Positions 8,864-17,269 of a stretch of 64,000 bases of DNA are shown in pieces (position 1 is the stretch's first letter; every line of letters starts with the position of its first letter). Location of the stretch: contig NZ_CP150291.1 in the NCBI RefSeq assembly GCF_038051985.1, forward strand, positions 2,604,001 through 2,668,000. Direction: 5' to 3'. A program made the translations under genes and the position numbers. Below the pieces are notes generated by a model. The model did no database searches. It saw only the letters and a list, made by a program, of their open reading frames with translations, and was not told the DNA's origin. The stretch is from Solibacillus sp. FSL H8-0523. Lineage in GTDB: Bacteria > Bacillota > Bacilli > Bacillales_A > Planococcaceae.

Positions 8864-9337
8864 TTATACAGTAATTGTTTCTAATGAACGGTATTTGCCC
8901 GCGTAAAATAATAGCGGTTCTTTTGAGTCTTCCAACTTAATGTCACGAACTTTGCCGATAAATAATGTGTGATCTCCTTCGACATACTCCGATACAACAT
9001 CACAACTAATTTGCGCGATGGCACCTTGTAGTACTGGTACTCCTGCTAAGCGTTCAAAAGTGACCTCTACCTCATCTTTCTTTTGACCAGCAAATATCAT
9101 CGAATAATCCTGTTGATCTTCAGCTAAAATATTGACACCGAAAATGCCACTCTCTTTAATTTTTGATAGGCATCGTGCTTTTTCACCGATTGAAATTACT
9201 ACTAACTTCGGTTCTAAAGAAACAGACATGAAAGCATTAGCTGTCATCCCGTGCTCCTGTTTGTCGTGCTCTGTAGTAATGACTGTTACACCTGTCGCAA
9301 ATTTGCCCAGTGCATTTCGAAATAAACGATCATCCAT
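8864..9337 (-). CDS. flavin reductase (two-component monooxygenase reductase)
   Basis: A 157-residue flavin reductase-like (HpaC/HsaB type) protein. FRNALGKFATGVTVIT at the N terminus and GMTANAFMSVSLEP near 30-43 are the FMN-binding signatures, and a GDHTLFIGKV segment is near 120. It uses NAD(P)H to reduce FMN or FAD that diffuses to the oxygenase component. It is the only reductase in the cluster, so it probably serves both oxygenases at 10392-11600 and 16067-17269. The ATG start has a GAGGAGG ribosome site. Confidence 0.9.
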   Translation of the reverse strand: MDDRLFRNALGKFATGVTVITTEHDKQEHGMTANAFMSVSLEPKLVVISIGEKARCLSKIKESGIFGVNILAEDQQDYSMIFAGQKKDEVEVTFERLAGVPVLQGAIAQISCDVVSEYVEGDHTLFIGKVRDIKLEDSKEPLLFYAGKYRSLETITV

Positions 9338-9409
9338 TATATGAAGCCTCCTCTATGTGCATAGTCTAAGTTCGCTTCGCAAGGCATTACCTCATCCGGC
9401 GAAATTTTT

Positions 9410-10363
9410 TTACGCTTTGATTGTCGGGTTATTTTCAGGGTTATTGTCCATTTGGTCTCCCCAATAAGTGAAACCTAAACTCATTTCATCTAAAGTCCAG
9501 CGAATTGGCTCCCAATCCGGCTCAAAAATTAAATAACCATTCGTGAAAATTTCCAGACGTACGCCACTACCAGGGTCAATTGCATAAATGTACATTGCCT
9601 GTGAAATACCATGTTTACCTGGACCTTTGAAGTGAATGCCGTTTTCTTTTAAAATATCCGCTGCACGTAATAGATCTTGGGCATTATCCAGCCAATAAGA
9701 AATATGGTGTACTTCGTGTGTAGAAGCAGCATGCGGATCAAAGCTGAACGCAATGTCATGTACAAGCGGTGTAACGCTCAGCCAAGCACCTAAATAACTT
9801 CCGTCCGGCGCTTCCACATATTCGCGTAAATTAAAGCCTAAGTGTTCTTGCATGAAACTAGATAACTCATTGGCTGGTACAGAGCTTAATAGATTTACAT
9901 GGTCAATACGACGTGGTGAGACGCCTCTATTCCATGATTTGTGCGTCTGATTTTTTAATACAGAGCGTGTTTCTGGGGAAGCCAATGTTTTTTCCATATC
10001 AAAATAGATTTCAAATGTGTGTTTACTAGGCAACTGGAAGCGGAATGCTTTTCCTTGCCCTTTTTCAGTGCCTTCCTCTACCCAATGGATTTCGATACCT
10101 ACTTTTTGTAAATTTTCAGCAAAAGCATCCACATCTTCCGGACGTTTTGTACGCCATGCAATATGATCTAATCGAGATTCTTCACCTGCACGAATTGTTA
10201 ATGTATGATGCTCGAAATCACCCCATGCACGCAAATAGTGTACACCGTCTACCGCTTCTGTTTCTTCAAGACCAATTACTTCTTTAAAAAACCATAGCGA
10301 TTTTTCTAAATCTGTACTTATTAATCCAAAGTGACCAAGTTTTGAAATTTCAGGATTTGTCAT
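9410..10363 (-). CDS. extradiol ring-cleavage dioxygenase, copy 2 (VOC family)
   Basis: A type I extradiol dioxygenase of 317 residues with two VOC half-domains. Metal ligands are a His in DHVNLLS (H155), a His in VHHISYW (219/220) and a Glu in VRLEIF (E271); the catalytic His in PLVHD (H202) and GKHG (H251) are kept. It should cleave a catechol made by the adjacent monooxygenase. It is the most diverged of the three copies: it has VRLEIFTNG where the others have CRVELFsGG or CRVELFtGG. That, with its neighbours (monooxygenase 2, hydrolase 2, reductase), suggests a different catechol substrate. The ATG start follows AAAAGGGGA. Confidence 0.88.
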   Translation of the reverse strand: MTNPEISKLGHFGLISTDLEKSLWFFKEVIGLEETEAVDGVHYLRAWGDFEHHTLTIRAGEESRLDHIAWRTKRPEDVDAFAENLQKVGIEIHWVEEGTEKGQGKAFRFQLPSKHTFEIYFDMEKTLASPETRSVLKNQTHKSWNRGVSPRRIDHVNLLSSVPANELSSFMQEHLGFNLREYVEAPDGSYLGAWLSVTPLVHDIAFSFDPHAASTHEVHHISYWLDNAQDLLRAADILKENGIHFKGPGKHGISQAMYIYAIDPGSGVRLEIFTNGYLIFEPDWEPIRWTLDEMSLGFTYWGDQMDNNPENNPTIKA

Positions 10364-10391
10364 GTTCCATTTCCCCTTTTATAATGTTTGT

Positions 10392-11600
10392 TTATGCGAA
10401 ATATGTGTTTGGCTCAAGATCCACCATTAAACGTCCATGTGTTTCAAGTAAGCTGGACGGTGTAATGAATCCATGTAAATGCATCGTAATGAAGTCGCGG
10501 TAAAATGCTTGGAATACGTTGTTATTGTAAGCAAATACAGAACCTGAACCCGCAAGCATTAGATCGTATGCTTCCTTACATAATTGGTTGGCATAGCCGT
10601 ATTGGGCCTTAATGCGAATACTTACTTTTTGCGTGAATTCTTTTCCGCTCGTCGAATAATCGTCCAAAATTTTAATGGCATTTTCAAATAAGGATCTTGC
10701 GCACTCCAGTTTCATATCAATTTCAGCTATTTGTAAATGTGTCAGCGCCGCATCCGACATTTTGTTGTAGAATGTATTACCGATTCCGGCCTTATTCACA
10801 CGCTCCATGTGGACTTCAAACCCGCCAATAGCCGTACCTAATACTGGAGCTGCAATTGACAATGTCAGGGATGGTACAAAAGGTGTCCGGTATAACGGCT
10901 TATCTTTTAATTCATCAATCATATAATGGCGTTGCTGTGCTAAACGGTCCAATGAGATACGGTGGTCTGGCACGAATACATCCTTAATGACAATACTGTT
11001 ACTGCCGGATCCTCTTAATCCGACTACATCCCAGTCATCCAAAACCGTGACATCTTCGCGAGGTACGATTAAGATTGCCATTTCTACTCCGCCATTGCCA
11101 TCATCGACCGGTGCACCACAGTACAACCAGTCTGCATAAGGAGCACCTGATACGAAAGGCCACTGTGCATCTTTAATGAAGTAACCGCCTTCAACCTTCT
11201 CGATATCAATACGAATCGGTTTAAAGTTCCCTGCTAAAATAACGTCATTATCACGGTTTGGGCCGAAAATTTCAGCTAATGCTTTTTCACCGTATACATA
11301 AGAGATCATGTAATCACGAATATTACTTAAAGCTGTGAACCACCCAGCAGAAGGATTTCCGCGACTGATTTCAGTCACGACGTCAAAATAATTCTGCATA
11401 CTTGTTTCATGGCCGCCGAAAATTTTTGGACGTAATATTTTCAATAAACCTTTTTCACGCATCTCTTCTATGATTTCAATCGGAATGTTGCTATTTTTAT
11501 CGATTTCCAGTGTTGCTTCACGTAATTTCGGTACGAGCTGGCGAGCGTTTTCAACTAGCATTTCGCTTACAGACAATGTGCTTACTACAGTTTCTCCCAT
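10392..11600 (-). CDS. acyl-CoA dehydrogenase-fold flavin-dependent monooxygenase, copy 2 (HsaA-like)
   Basis: A 402-residue protein with the acyl-CoA dehydrogenase fold (N-terminal helices about 15-115, beta domain about 120-220, C-terminal PF08028-type helical domain about 240-385). It belongs with group D flavin monooxygenases such as HsaA, HpaB-C2 and DszC rather than with true acyl-CoA dehydrogenases. GRGSGSN-type text (LRGSGSNSIVIKDVFVP, near 195-211) and the absence of a paired electron-transfer flavoprotein gene support this. It would hydroxylate a phenol to a catechol using flavin from the cluster reductase. Start ATG with AGAGGGGGC upstream. It is 28 bases upstream of dioxygenase copy 2 and 20 bases downstream of hydrolase copy 2. 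Confidence 0.83.
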   Translation of the reverse strand: MGETVVSTLSVSEMLVENARQLVPKLREATLEIDKNSNIPIEIIEEMREKGLLKILRPKIFGGHETSMQNYFDVVTEISRGNPSAGWFTALSNIRDYMISYVYGEKALAEIFGPNRDNDVILAGNFKPIRIDIEKVEGGYFIKDAQWPFVSGAPYADWLYCGAPVDDGNGGVEMAILIVPREDVTVLDDWDVVGLRGSGSNSIVIKDVFVPDHRISLDRLAQQRHYMIDELKDKPLYRTPFVPSLTLSIAAPVLGTAIGGFEVHMERVNKAGIGNTFYNKMSDAALTHLQIAEIDMKLECARSLFENAIKILDDYSTSGKEFTQKVSIRIKAQYGYANQLCKEAYDLMLAGSGSVFAYNNNVFQAFYRDFITMHLHGFITPSSLLETHGRLMVDLEPNTYFA

Positions 11601-11620
11601 GGTATAGCCCCCTCTTATGA

Positions 11621-12478
11621 TTAAGAATGTACTTCTTTTTTATCCTTTGTGAAAAAATGCTTCGTGGCATGTAAAAATTCTTCGCGTTGTTCAATCATTG
11701 CCCAATGACCGCATTTTTTGAATATGCGCAGCTCTGCATTCGGTAGGTGATCCAAAGCATAAAGACTGCTTTGTATTGGCACAAAACGATCGTAGTGGCC
11801 ATGGATCAATAAAAATTCATTTTGCATACGCTCTAGTGCTGTTGGTGGAATTTGAAATTCGATCATTGTTGAACGTGTAAAGTTTTCACGGTAAGAACGT
11901 TGGATTTCTGGACGTTGAAACGCCTCAAAGCGTGCTTCCACCACTTGATCTACAAAGCCTTGCATACGGTCCAGGTCATAGACGAACCAGCTCAGCAAGT
12001 TTCGTAAGTTTTCTTTTGTCGGGTCTAAATGGAAGTTCGCAAGTTTCGCTAACTCTGGTGTTGGCTGACCTAATGATACACCTGCACCCATTAACACGAT
12101 TTTATTGAAGCGCTCTGGAGCAGTCATATTCAAATACGTAGCTACTACTCCGCCTAAAGAGTTCCCGATAAGATTCGCTTTTTTAATGTTTAGCGCATCC
12201 ATTAAATCCAGTACTTGCTTCACGCGGACCGACATCCATTGCACACCGTTTTCCGGGTATTCTTCAGGGTGGTCTGTGTTACCGAAGCCAAATAAATCAA
12301 GGGCGATTACATGGAAATCTTCTGCATAATCATCCATGACAAATTGCCAGTTAGCTTTACCATTTGCTCCCGGACCAGAACCGTGGATTAAAATGACCGC
12401 ATCCTTATGCTCTACTCCACCTTCTAAAATAAATGTTTCATAATCGCCTGTTTTTACTTTGCGTTCAATGATTGCCAT
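11621..12478 (-). CDS. meta-cleavage product hydrolase, copy 2 (alpha/beta fold)
   Basis: A 285-residue alpha/beta hydrolase of the MhpC/BphD/HsaD group. HGSGPGANG at residues 32-40 forms the oxyanion hole, and the nucleophile elbow GNSLGG carries S107. D230 (HGHYDRF) and H258 (CGHW) complete the triad. It performs hydrolytic C-C cleavage of the ring-fission product to a 2-hydroxydienoate and a carboxylic acid. Start ATG with AAGGAGGAG upstream. The gene lies 20 bases upstream of monooxygenase copy 2, forming a second oxygenase-dioxygenase-hydrolase set. Confidence 0.88.
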   Translation of the reverse strand: MAIIERKVKTGDYETFILEGGVEHKDAVILIHGSGPGANGKANWQFVMDDYAEDFHVIALDLFGFGNTDHPEEYPENGVQWMSVRVKQVLDLMDALNIKKANLIGNSLGGVVATYLNMTAPERFNKIVLMGAGVSLGQPTPELAKLANFHLDPTKENLRNLLSWFVYDLDRMQGFVDQVVEARFEAFQRPEIQRSYRENFTRSTMIEFQIPPTALERMQNEFLLIHGHYDRFVPIQSSLYALDHLPNAELRIFKKCGHWAMIEQREEFLHATKHFFTKDKKEVHS

Positions 12479-12492
12479 CTAAATCTCCTCCT

Positions 12493-13977
12493 TTAAATCG
12501 TAATTTGTTGTCGGCTGTATTTTGCTGCCTGTTCCCCTGCAATACGGCCTAACACCGCGCCGGAAGTTAGACCGGCACCACCTGGATAATTGTCGTAATA
12601 AAGTCCGCCGACAATTTCTCCCGCTGCATATAAGCCATCTATATTGGTGAAATCATTATGGATGACTTCCGCCTTTTTCGAGATTTTCAATCCACCATAC
12701 GTAAATGTAATACCGCACCCTATGGCATACGCCTCAAAAGGACCTTCTTCAATCGGGTTCGCCCAGTTGGATTTTGGAACGTCCAAACCATTTGTTGCTT
12801 TACCGTCCAATATATTCGGATTGAATGCTGCATCCCGGTTGATTGCTGCATTAAACGCGTGCACTTCCTGTAAAAACCCGTTTATATTGATGCCGTCCAT
12901 CTTTTCCGCCAGTTGTTCAAGCGTAGGCGCGGACACTTTCGACACGTGACGGCCTTCATATTCCTCTCGCAGGAATGGTTTTGTTTTTGCATCGAATATT
13001 TGCCATGCACATTGGCCAGGCTGCTTCAATATTTCTCGTCCCAATTTTGCGTACGTATAATTCCGGAAATCAAAGCCTTCATCTATAAAGCGTTTGCCGT
13101 CATTATTTACAATGATGCCAAAAGGATAGCTTAACTTTTGGAAGCCTTCCTTATAATCCGGTAAATAACGATCGCCTCCGACTGCATGTGCACCTGACCA
13201 GTTACCTGTCGTACGTGCACCAAGCTGCATGGCCATTCGCAAGCCGTCCCCTACGTTATATTTACAGCCGCGGGTATGGACTGTATCCCAGCCTGCTCCT
13301 AAATATTTAGTCCTCATTTCCACATTTGCGTGAAAACCGCCACTTGCCAACACGACCGCCTGACAGTCAATCTGGCGTTCTTTACCAGCATGACGTACTA
13401 TGATGCCCTTTATTTTGCGTTCCTCTGTCACTAAATCAACAGCCGCTGTTTTGTAATGGATTGTTACGCCTAACCTTTTGGCTTCATTATGTAATGCATC
13501 AACTAAGCCTTTTCCGCCACCTACTGATTCAATGACCATATTGCCCCAAAATTTGAATATTCCATCTATTTTATATGCTTGACGGCCATAGATAGGAATA
13601 AATTTAATGTTGTGGTCCAGCAACCACTGCATCGTTTCGAAACTTTTATCGGTCATGACAGATGTCAATTCGTAATCTGTGCGATAGTTTGACATACTGC
13701 ATACGTCGTCAAAAAATTGCTCACTTGGGTAACTTCCGAAATCCGTCACCGCAAATTCTTCATCCGTCATATCCGGAAGTAACTGCCGAACCTCTTCTCC
13801 ATTTTTGAAAGCAAAACGAATGGAACCATGTGTATAAGTCGTATTGCCTCCTTTTTCTTCTTCGGAGGAGATTTCCAGTACAGTTACCTTTGCGCCATTT
13901 TCGGCTGCTGAAATTGCCGCACATAATGCGGCATTTCCAGCACCTACTACAACGACATCTGCTTGTTCGTTCAACAT
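12493..13977 (-). CDS. FAD-binding dehydrogenase, fumarate reductase/KstD-like, copy 2
   Basis: A 494-residue flavoprotein of the FAD_binding_2 superfamily. The dinucleotide motif VVGAGNAA lies at about 10-17 with the AdoRib-binding acid in VTVLE, and a GGNTTYT stretch follows near 43-49. The C-terminal FAD motif GLYAAGE and a YPGGAG segment close the domain. Relatives include 3-ketosteroid dehydrogenases, tricarballylate dehydrogenase and urocanate/fumarate reductases. Set between two hydrolases in a ring-cleavage operon, a likely role is ring desaturation that creates the phenol for hydroxylation, as KstD does in steroid catabolism; this is inference. Start ATG after GGGGGAG. The 130-base gap upstream contains a hairpin repeat element. 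Confidence 0.8.
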   Translation of the reverse strand: MLNEQADVVVVGAGNAALCAAISAAENGAKVTVLEISSEEEKGGNTTYTHGSIRFAFKNGEEVRQLLPDMTDEEFAVTDFGSYPSEQFFDDVCSMSNYRTDYELTSVMTDKSFETMQWLLDHNIKFIPIYGRQAYKIDGIFKFWGNMVIESVGGGKGLVDALHNEAKRLGVTIHYKTAAVDLVTEERKIKGIIVRHAGKERQIDCQAVVLASGGFHANVEMRTKYLGAGWDTVHTRGCKYNVGDGLRMAMQLGARTTGNWSGAHAVGGDRYLPDYKEGFQKLSYPFGIIVNNDGKRFIDEGFDFRNYTYAKLGREILKQPGQCAWQIFDAKTKPFLREEYEGRHVSKVSAPTLEQLAEKMDGININGFLQEVHAFNAAINRDAAFNPNILDGKATNGLDVPKSNWANPIEEGPFEAYAIGCGITFTYGGLKISKKAEVIHNDFTNIDGLYAAGEIVGGLYYDNYPGGAGLTSGAVLGRIAGEQAAKYSRQQITI

Positions 13978-14001
13978 GTCCCAATCACTCCCCCTTTCAT
14001 T

Positions 14002-14015
14002 TGTAAGCGCTTTAT
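14002..14015. promoter_or_regulatory. cre-like CcpA site within the catabolic operon
   Basis: TGTAAGCGCTTTAT matches the catabolite-responsive element consensus TGWAANCGNTNWCA at 12 of 14 positions; the mismatches are in the last two bases. It lies between the hydrolase copy 1 stop and the FAD dehydrogenase start. It also sits at the edge of a repeat element, so the match may belong to the repeat rather than to CcpA control. Confidence 0.3.
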
Positions 14016-14096
14016 CTTCATTCAGCGGAAAACACGTGCCGAATGAAGATAAGCCCCGGCGGTTGTCACAGCAATTACGCCAAGGCGAAATTGATC
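14003..14096 (+). repeat. hairpin-rich intergenic repeat, short form (element B)
   Basis: A perfect 12-base inverted repeat (TTATCTTCATTC at 14012-14023, complement at 14041-14052, loop 17) is followed by GCCCCGGCGGTTGTCAC (14053-14069), GCAATTACGCC (14071-14081) and AATTGAT (14089-14095). The last three blocks recur in the same order, on the opposite strand, in the longer element at 34808-34996. No coding gene of its own is evident. It sits between two operon genes and is presumably transcribed. Confidence 0.65.
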
Positions 14097-14107
14097 GTTA
14101 TAGTGAA

Positions 14108-14962
14108 CTAAAATTTATTGCTGAAGAATTGCTGAATCAAATAATTGAATGAATCTTTCTTCTCAATTTGTGTCCAGTGGCCACATTGAGGGAACACATG
14201 CAGTTGGGCATTGTGTAGATGTTCAGCAAGATAATAGCTTGAGTCAATCGAGCACACTTTATCGTTTTGACCATGGACCAATAAAATAGGATGTTTAATT
14301 CGATTTAATGCCACGACCGGAATCGGCACAGCAACTGTTGAAAAAATAGAGTTGTTCGAGCGTTTTACTTCTTCACGCATGGCATTTGCATAACGTGCAT
14401 CTGTTAACCCGTCAATAATCGGTTGCATCGCCCCTTGGTCGTAAACGAACCAGCCCATAATTTGTTGAAGACGTTTTTTAGAAGGATTGTCGTAAAACGA
14501 TTTTGCACGAGCCAGCTCCAGGCTTAGCTTTGTATTAGGTGTTCCGCCCGGACCCATCAATACAACACGATCGAAGCGTTCAGGATATTCCAGCAGCAAT
14601 TCTTGTGCAATCGAACAACCCAATGAATTCCCTACTACATGTGCTTTTTCGATTTCATAGTGATCCAGCAGCTCAATTACTTGCTCAATCCAGCAATCCA
14701 TCCACATTTGACGATTTTTCAGTGGCACATCCGGGTGATCACTATCCGCAAAGCCATACAGGTCAGGTGCTAAACAGTGAAAATCATTTCCACAGTCATT
14801 TAATGCATAACTCCAATTGGCTATTGACGTTACGCCAGGACCTGAACCATGTAAAAATAAAATCGTCTCGTTTGTTCTTGAACCTGCTTCATTGACAAAC
14901 GATGTATATTTTCCAGTTTTCACATGACCTGATTTAATTGTCACTTCATTTGCTACTGTCAT
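14108..14962 (-). CDS. meta-cleavage product hydrolase, copy 1 (alpha/beta fold)
   Basis: A 284-residue alpha/beta hydrolase of the MhpC/BphD/HsaD type. HGSGPG is at residues 38-43, nucleophile S113 in GNSLGC, D234 in HGQNDK and H262 in CGHWTQ; the triad is complete. It hydrolyses the C-C bond of the dioxygenase product. Its substrate pocket region differs clearly from copy 2 (11621-12478), as expected for a different side chain. The ATG start is preceded by AGGAGG and lies 11 bases after the dioxygenase copy 1 stop. Confidence 0.88.
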   Translation of the reverse strand: MTVANEVTIKSGHVKTGKYTSFVNEAGSRTNETILFLHGSGPGVTSIANWSYALNDCGNDFHCLAPDLYGFADSDHPDVPLKNRQMWMDCWIEQVIELLDHYEIEKAHVVGNSLGCSIAQELLLEYPERFDRVVLMGPGGTPNTKLSLELARAKSFYDNPSKKRLQQIMGWFVYDQGAMQPIIDGLTDARYANAMREEVKRSNNSIFSTVAVPIPVVALNRIKHPILLVHGQNDKVCSIDSSYYLAEHLHNAQLHVFPQCGHWTQIEKKDSFNYLIQQFFSNKF

Positions 14963-14973
14963 TTTCCATCCTC

Positions 14974-15966
14974 CTATACTTCTAATGCTGGAACTGCTTT
15001 CGTCTTTTTGACACCTGTCGCATCAATCGTTGGCACAATTAGCGGATTTCCCGTAATGCTGTCTCCCCAATATGTGTTCCCAAATGCACGTTCTTCCGGA
15101 CGCCATACAACTGTTTCCCAGTCCGGTTCGAAAATTAAATAACCGCCTGTAAATAATTCCACTCTGCAACCGCTTCCAGGATCCATCACATATAAGTAAA
15201 TTGCTTGTGACACACTATGTTTGCCCGGTCCGATAAACTGCAGGCCATGCTCCTTACAAATATCTGCAGCACGCAGTAAATCACCTGAATTGTCCTGCCA
15301 ATAGGAAATGTGATGGAATCGCGCTGTTGTTTCCAGTTTTTCATGTGACACTAAAGCGACATCATGTACTAATGGCGTAACACTCATCCAACCGGCTAAA
15401 ATATTGCCTTCTTCTGTTTCGATACACTCATTGATACGGAATCCAAGTTCTTCCGTAAAGAATTTATATGTGATGCTTGAATCCGCATCCGTGTGAAGAT
15501 TGACATGATCCAGACGTCTGGGAGAAGCGCCCTTATTGTATGATTTATACGTTTGATTTTTCAGTACAGAGCGACGGCTTTCTTCCACTACCGGTCTTTC
15601 AATTTCATAGTAGAGCTCTAAACGATGTCCGGATGGGGCAGTAAAACGAATCGCTTCACCTATACCCGGTGTTGTCCATGCCTCGACATGTTCAATTTCT
15701 AAGCCTTTGCTACCTAATTGATCTGCAAATAATGCTACATCCTCTGCACGCTTTGTACGGAATCCGATATGGGTTACTCGCCCTGTTTCACCCGGCGCAA
15801 TAGATAGCGTGTGGTGCTGGAAATCTCCCCATGCCCGCAAGTAATACGTGTCACCGATTTGTTCTGTCAGCTCAAGGCCAATGACATCTTGGAAGAAATG
15901 TAAAGATGCTTCCATGTTCGAAGACTGTAAAGCTACATAGCCTAACTTTGCAATTGCTGGTCTCAT
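14974..15966 (-). CDS. extradiol ring-cleavage dioxygenase, copy 1 (VOC family)
   Basis: A type I extradiol dioxygenase of 330 residues, with two VOC half-domains and a C-terminal tail about 13 residues longer than its paralogues. The iron triad is H154 (DHVNLHT), a His of FHHISYW (218/219) and E270 (CRVELF); H201 (PLVHD), H250 (GKHS) and Y257 are also present. It should be active. It cleaves the catechol supplied by monooxygenase copy 1 and hands the product to hydrolase copy 1, 11 bases downstream. The ATG start follows AAGGGGGTT. The 100-base gap before it may hold an internal promoter. Confidence 0.88.
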   Translation of the reverse strand: MRPAIAKLGYVALQSSNMEASLHFFQDVIGLELTEQIGDTYYLRAWGDFQHHTLSIAPGETGRVTHIGFRTKRAEDVALFADQLGSKGLEIEHVEAWTTPGIGEAIRFTAPSGHRLELYYEIERPVVEESRRSVLKNQTYKSYNKGASPRRLDHVNLHTDADSSITYKFFTEELGFRINECIETEEGNILAGWMSVTPLVHDVALVSHEKLETTARFHHISYWQDNSGDLLRAADICKEHGLQFIGPGKHSVSQAIYLYVMDPGSGCRVELFTGGYLIFEPDWETVVWRPEERAFGNTYWGDSITGNPLIVPTIDATGVKKTKAVPALEV

Positions 15967-16066
15967 TTATTTAACCCCCTTACTTAAAATTAACTGTACT
16001 TTACTTAACAACCTCAAACTACGGAAAAACTTTTTTGTTTTTGCTAAAATTTTAGTTAATTTTTGT

Positions 16067-17269
16067 TTAATAACGTATTTGATTTGGATCTAAACCAGAT
16101 AATTGTCTGCCATAGTTTTCTCGCGTAATAATTGGAGACAATGAGCGGTGGGAGTTTAATGTTAAGAAATCACGGATTAAACGCTGCATTGGACTTGCAT
16201 CATAAACAAAACCAGAGCCGCTTGCCTTTAAAATTACTTGCACGGCTTCACTTAACAATTCATTTGCATAACCAATATCGGCCAAAGCCTTTAATCGTAA
16301 ATCTTTCGGCATGATTTCACCTTTTGCCGCCCACTCATCAATTGATTTTGCCAAATTCATAAAGTAAAGTTCAGCCGTCTCTACTTTTAATTCAGCTGTT
16401 GCCAATAAATAATGCGTACTCCCTGCATCTTTGATCATTTTTACGCCCATATGCTGAGCCGTACGGTATGGCAGTGATTGTTTGAAATTATCGAGCATTT
16501 CTTTTACAACACCTAGACCCGGTAAGCCTAAAGATAATATTAAGCATGGAAATAACGCAGAATTATATAATGGAATATCACGTAAATGCGGCGACTGGAA
16601 ATCTCCGTCCAGGATTTTTACAAATGACGTTACACGGTGTTCCGGCACGAAGACATTTTTCATTTTTACTGCATTACTGCCTGTACCTCGAAGACCTAAT
16701 GTGTGCCAGTCATCTTCAATTTCCATTACGTCAAATGGTACAGTCATTAACAGCTGCTCTAGAATGTTGTCGTTCTCATCTTTTGTGTACATCCCGAAAT
16801 AACCCCAAGTCGCATGCAGTGAACCTGAACAGAACATCCAGTGCCCTTCCTCTACAAGGTAACCGCCTTCTACTTTACGGACCGTACAAGATCTCGGTTC
16901 GTATACACCCGCAAATAATACATTTTGAGGGTTATTGGAGAAAATCTCCAAGTGGGCCTTTTCGTTGAATGATTCCGCCACCATAATATCGCGAATTGCA
17001 CAAAGTGATGTAATCCATCCAGTAGAAGCACATGCTTTCGATAGTTCAATAATGACTTGGCTGTACGTTTGAACATTGGCTTGTAAACCACCGTAACGTT
17101 CCGGACGTAAAATATACATTAAGCCAGAATCCTTCAATTCCTGCATCGTTGTTTCTGGAATTCTTCTAATCTCCTCTGTTTCCTTTACACGCTTACGTAC
17201 ATTCACTGCAATATTCTGCATTTTATTCATTATTTCAATTTGTCTTTCTGTAAGTGCTAATGTCATCAT
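16067..17269 (-). CDS. acyl-CoA dehydrogenase-fold flavin-dependent monooxygenase, copy 1 (HsaA-like)
   Basis: A 400-residue group D flavin monooxygenase with the acyl-CoA dehydrogenase fold. A conserved LRGTGSNAVKMKNVFVP segment lies near 193-209, and the C-terminal helical domain is of the HsaA/DszC type. It probably ortho-hydroxylates a phenolic intermediate using reduced flavin from the reductase at 8864-9337. It is the first gene of the long minus-strand operon, transcribed away from the regulator gene across a 361-base divergent region. Start ATG at 17269 with AAGGAGTTGA upstream; a second ATG follows immediately. The same fold includes nitroalkane oxidases and true dehydrogenases, but the dioxygenase and hydrolase next door favour ring hydroxylation. 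Confidence 0.83.
   Translation of the reverse strand: MMTLALTERQIEIMNKMQNIAVNVRKRVKETEEIRRIPETTMQELKDSGLMYILRPERYGGLQANVQTYSQVIIELSKACASTGWITSLCAIRDIMVAESFNEKAHLEIFSNNPQNVLFAGVYEPRSCTVRKVEGGYLVEEGHWMFCSGSLHATWGYFGMYTKDENDNILEQLLMTVPFDVMEIEDDWHTLGLRGTGSNAVKMKNVFVPEHRVTSFVKILDGDFQSPHLRDIPLYNSALFPCLILSLGLPGLGVVKEMLDNFKQSLPYRTAQHMGVKMIKDAGSTHYLLATAELKVETAELYFMNLAKSIDEWAAKGEIMPKDLRLKALADIGYANELLSEAVQVILKASGSGFVYDASPMQRLIRDFLTLNSHRSLSPIITRENYGRQLSGLDPNQIRY

Noticed and set aside
13844-14152. Plus-strand 102-codon frame over the hydrolase/FAD dehydrogenase junction
   Set aside because: It is antisense to two well-supported genes and to the repeat element.
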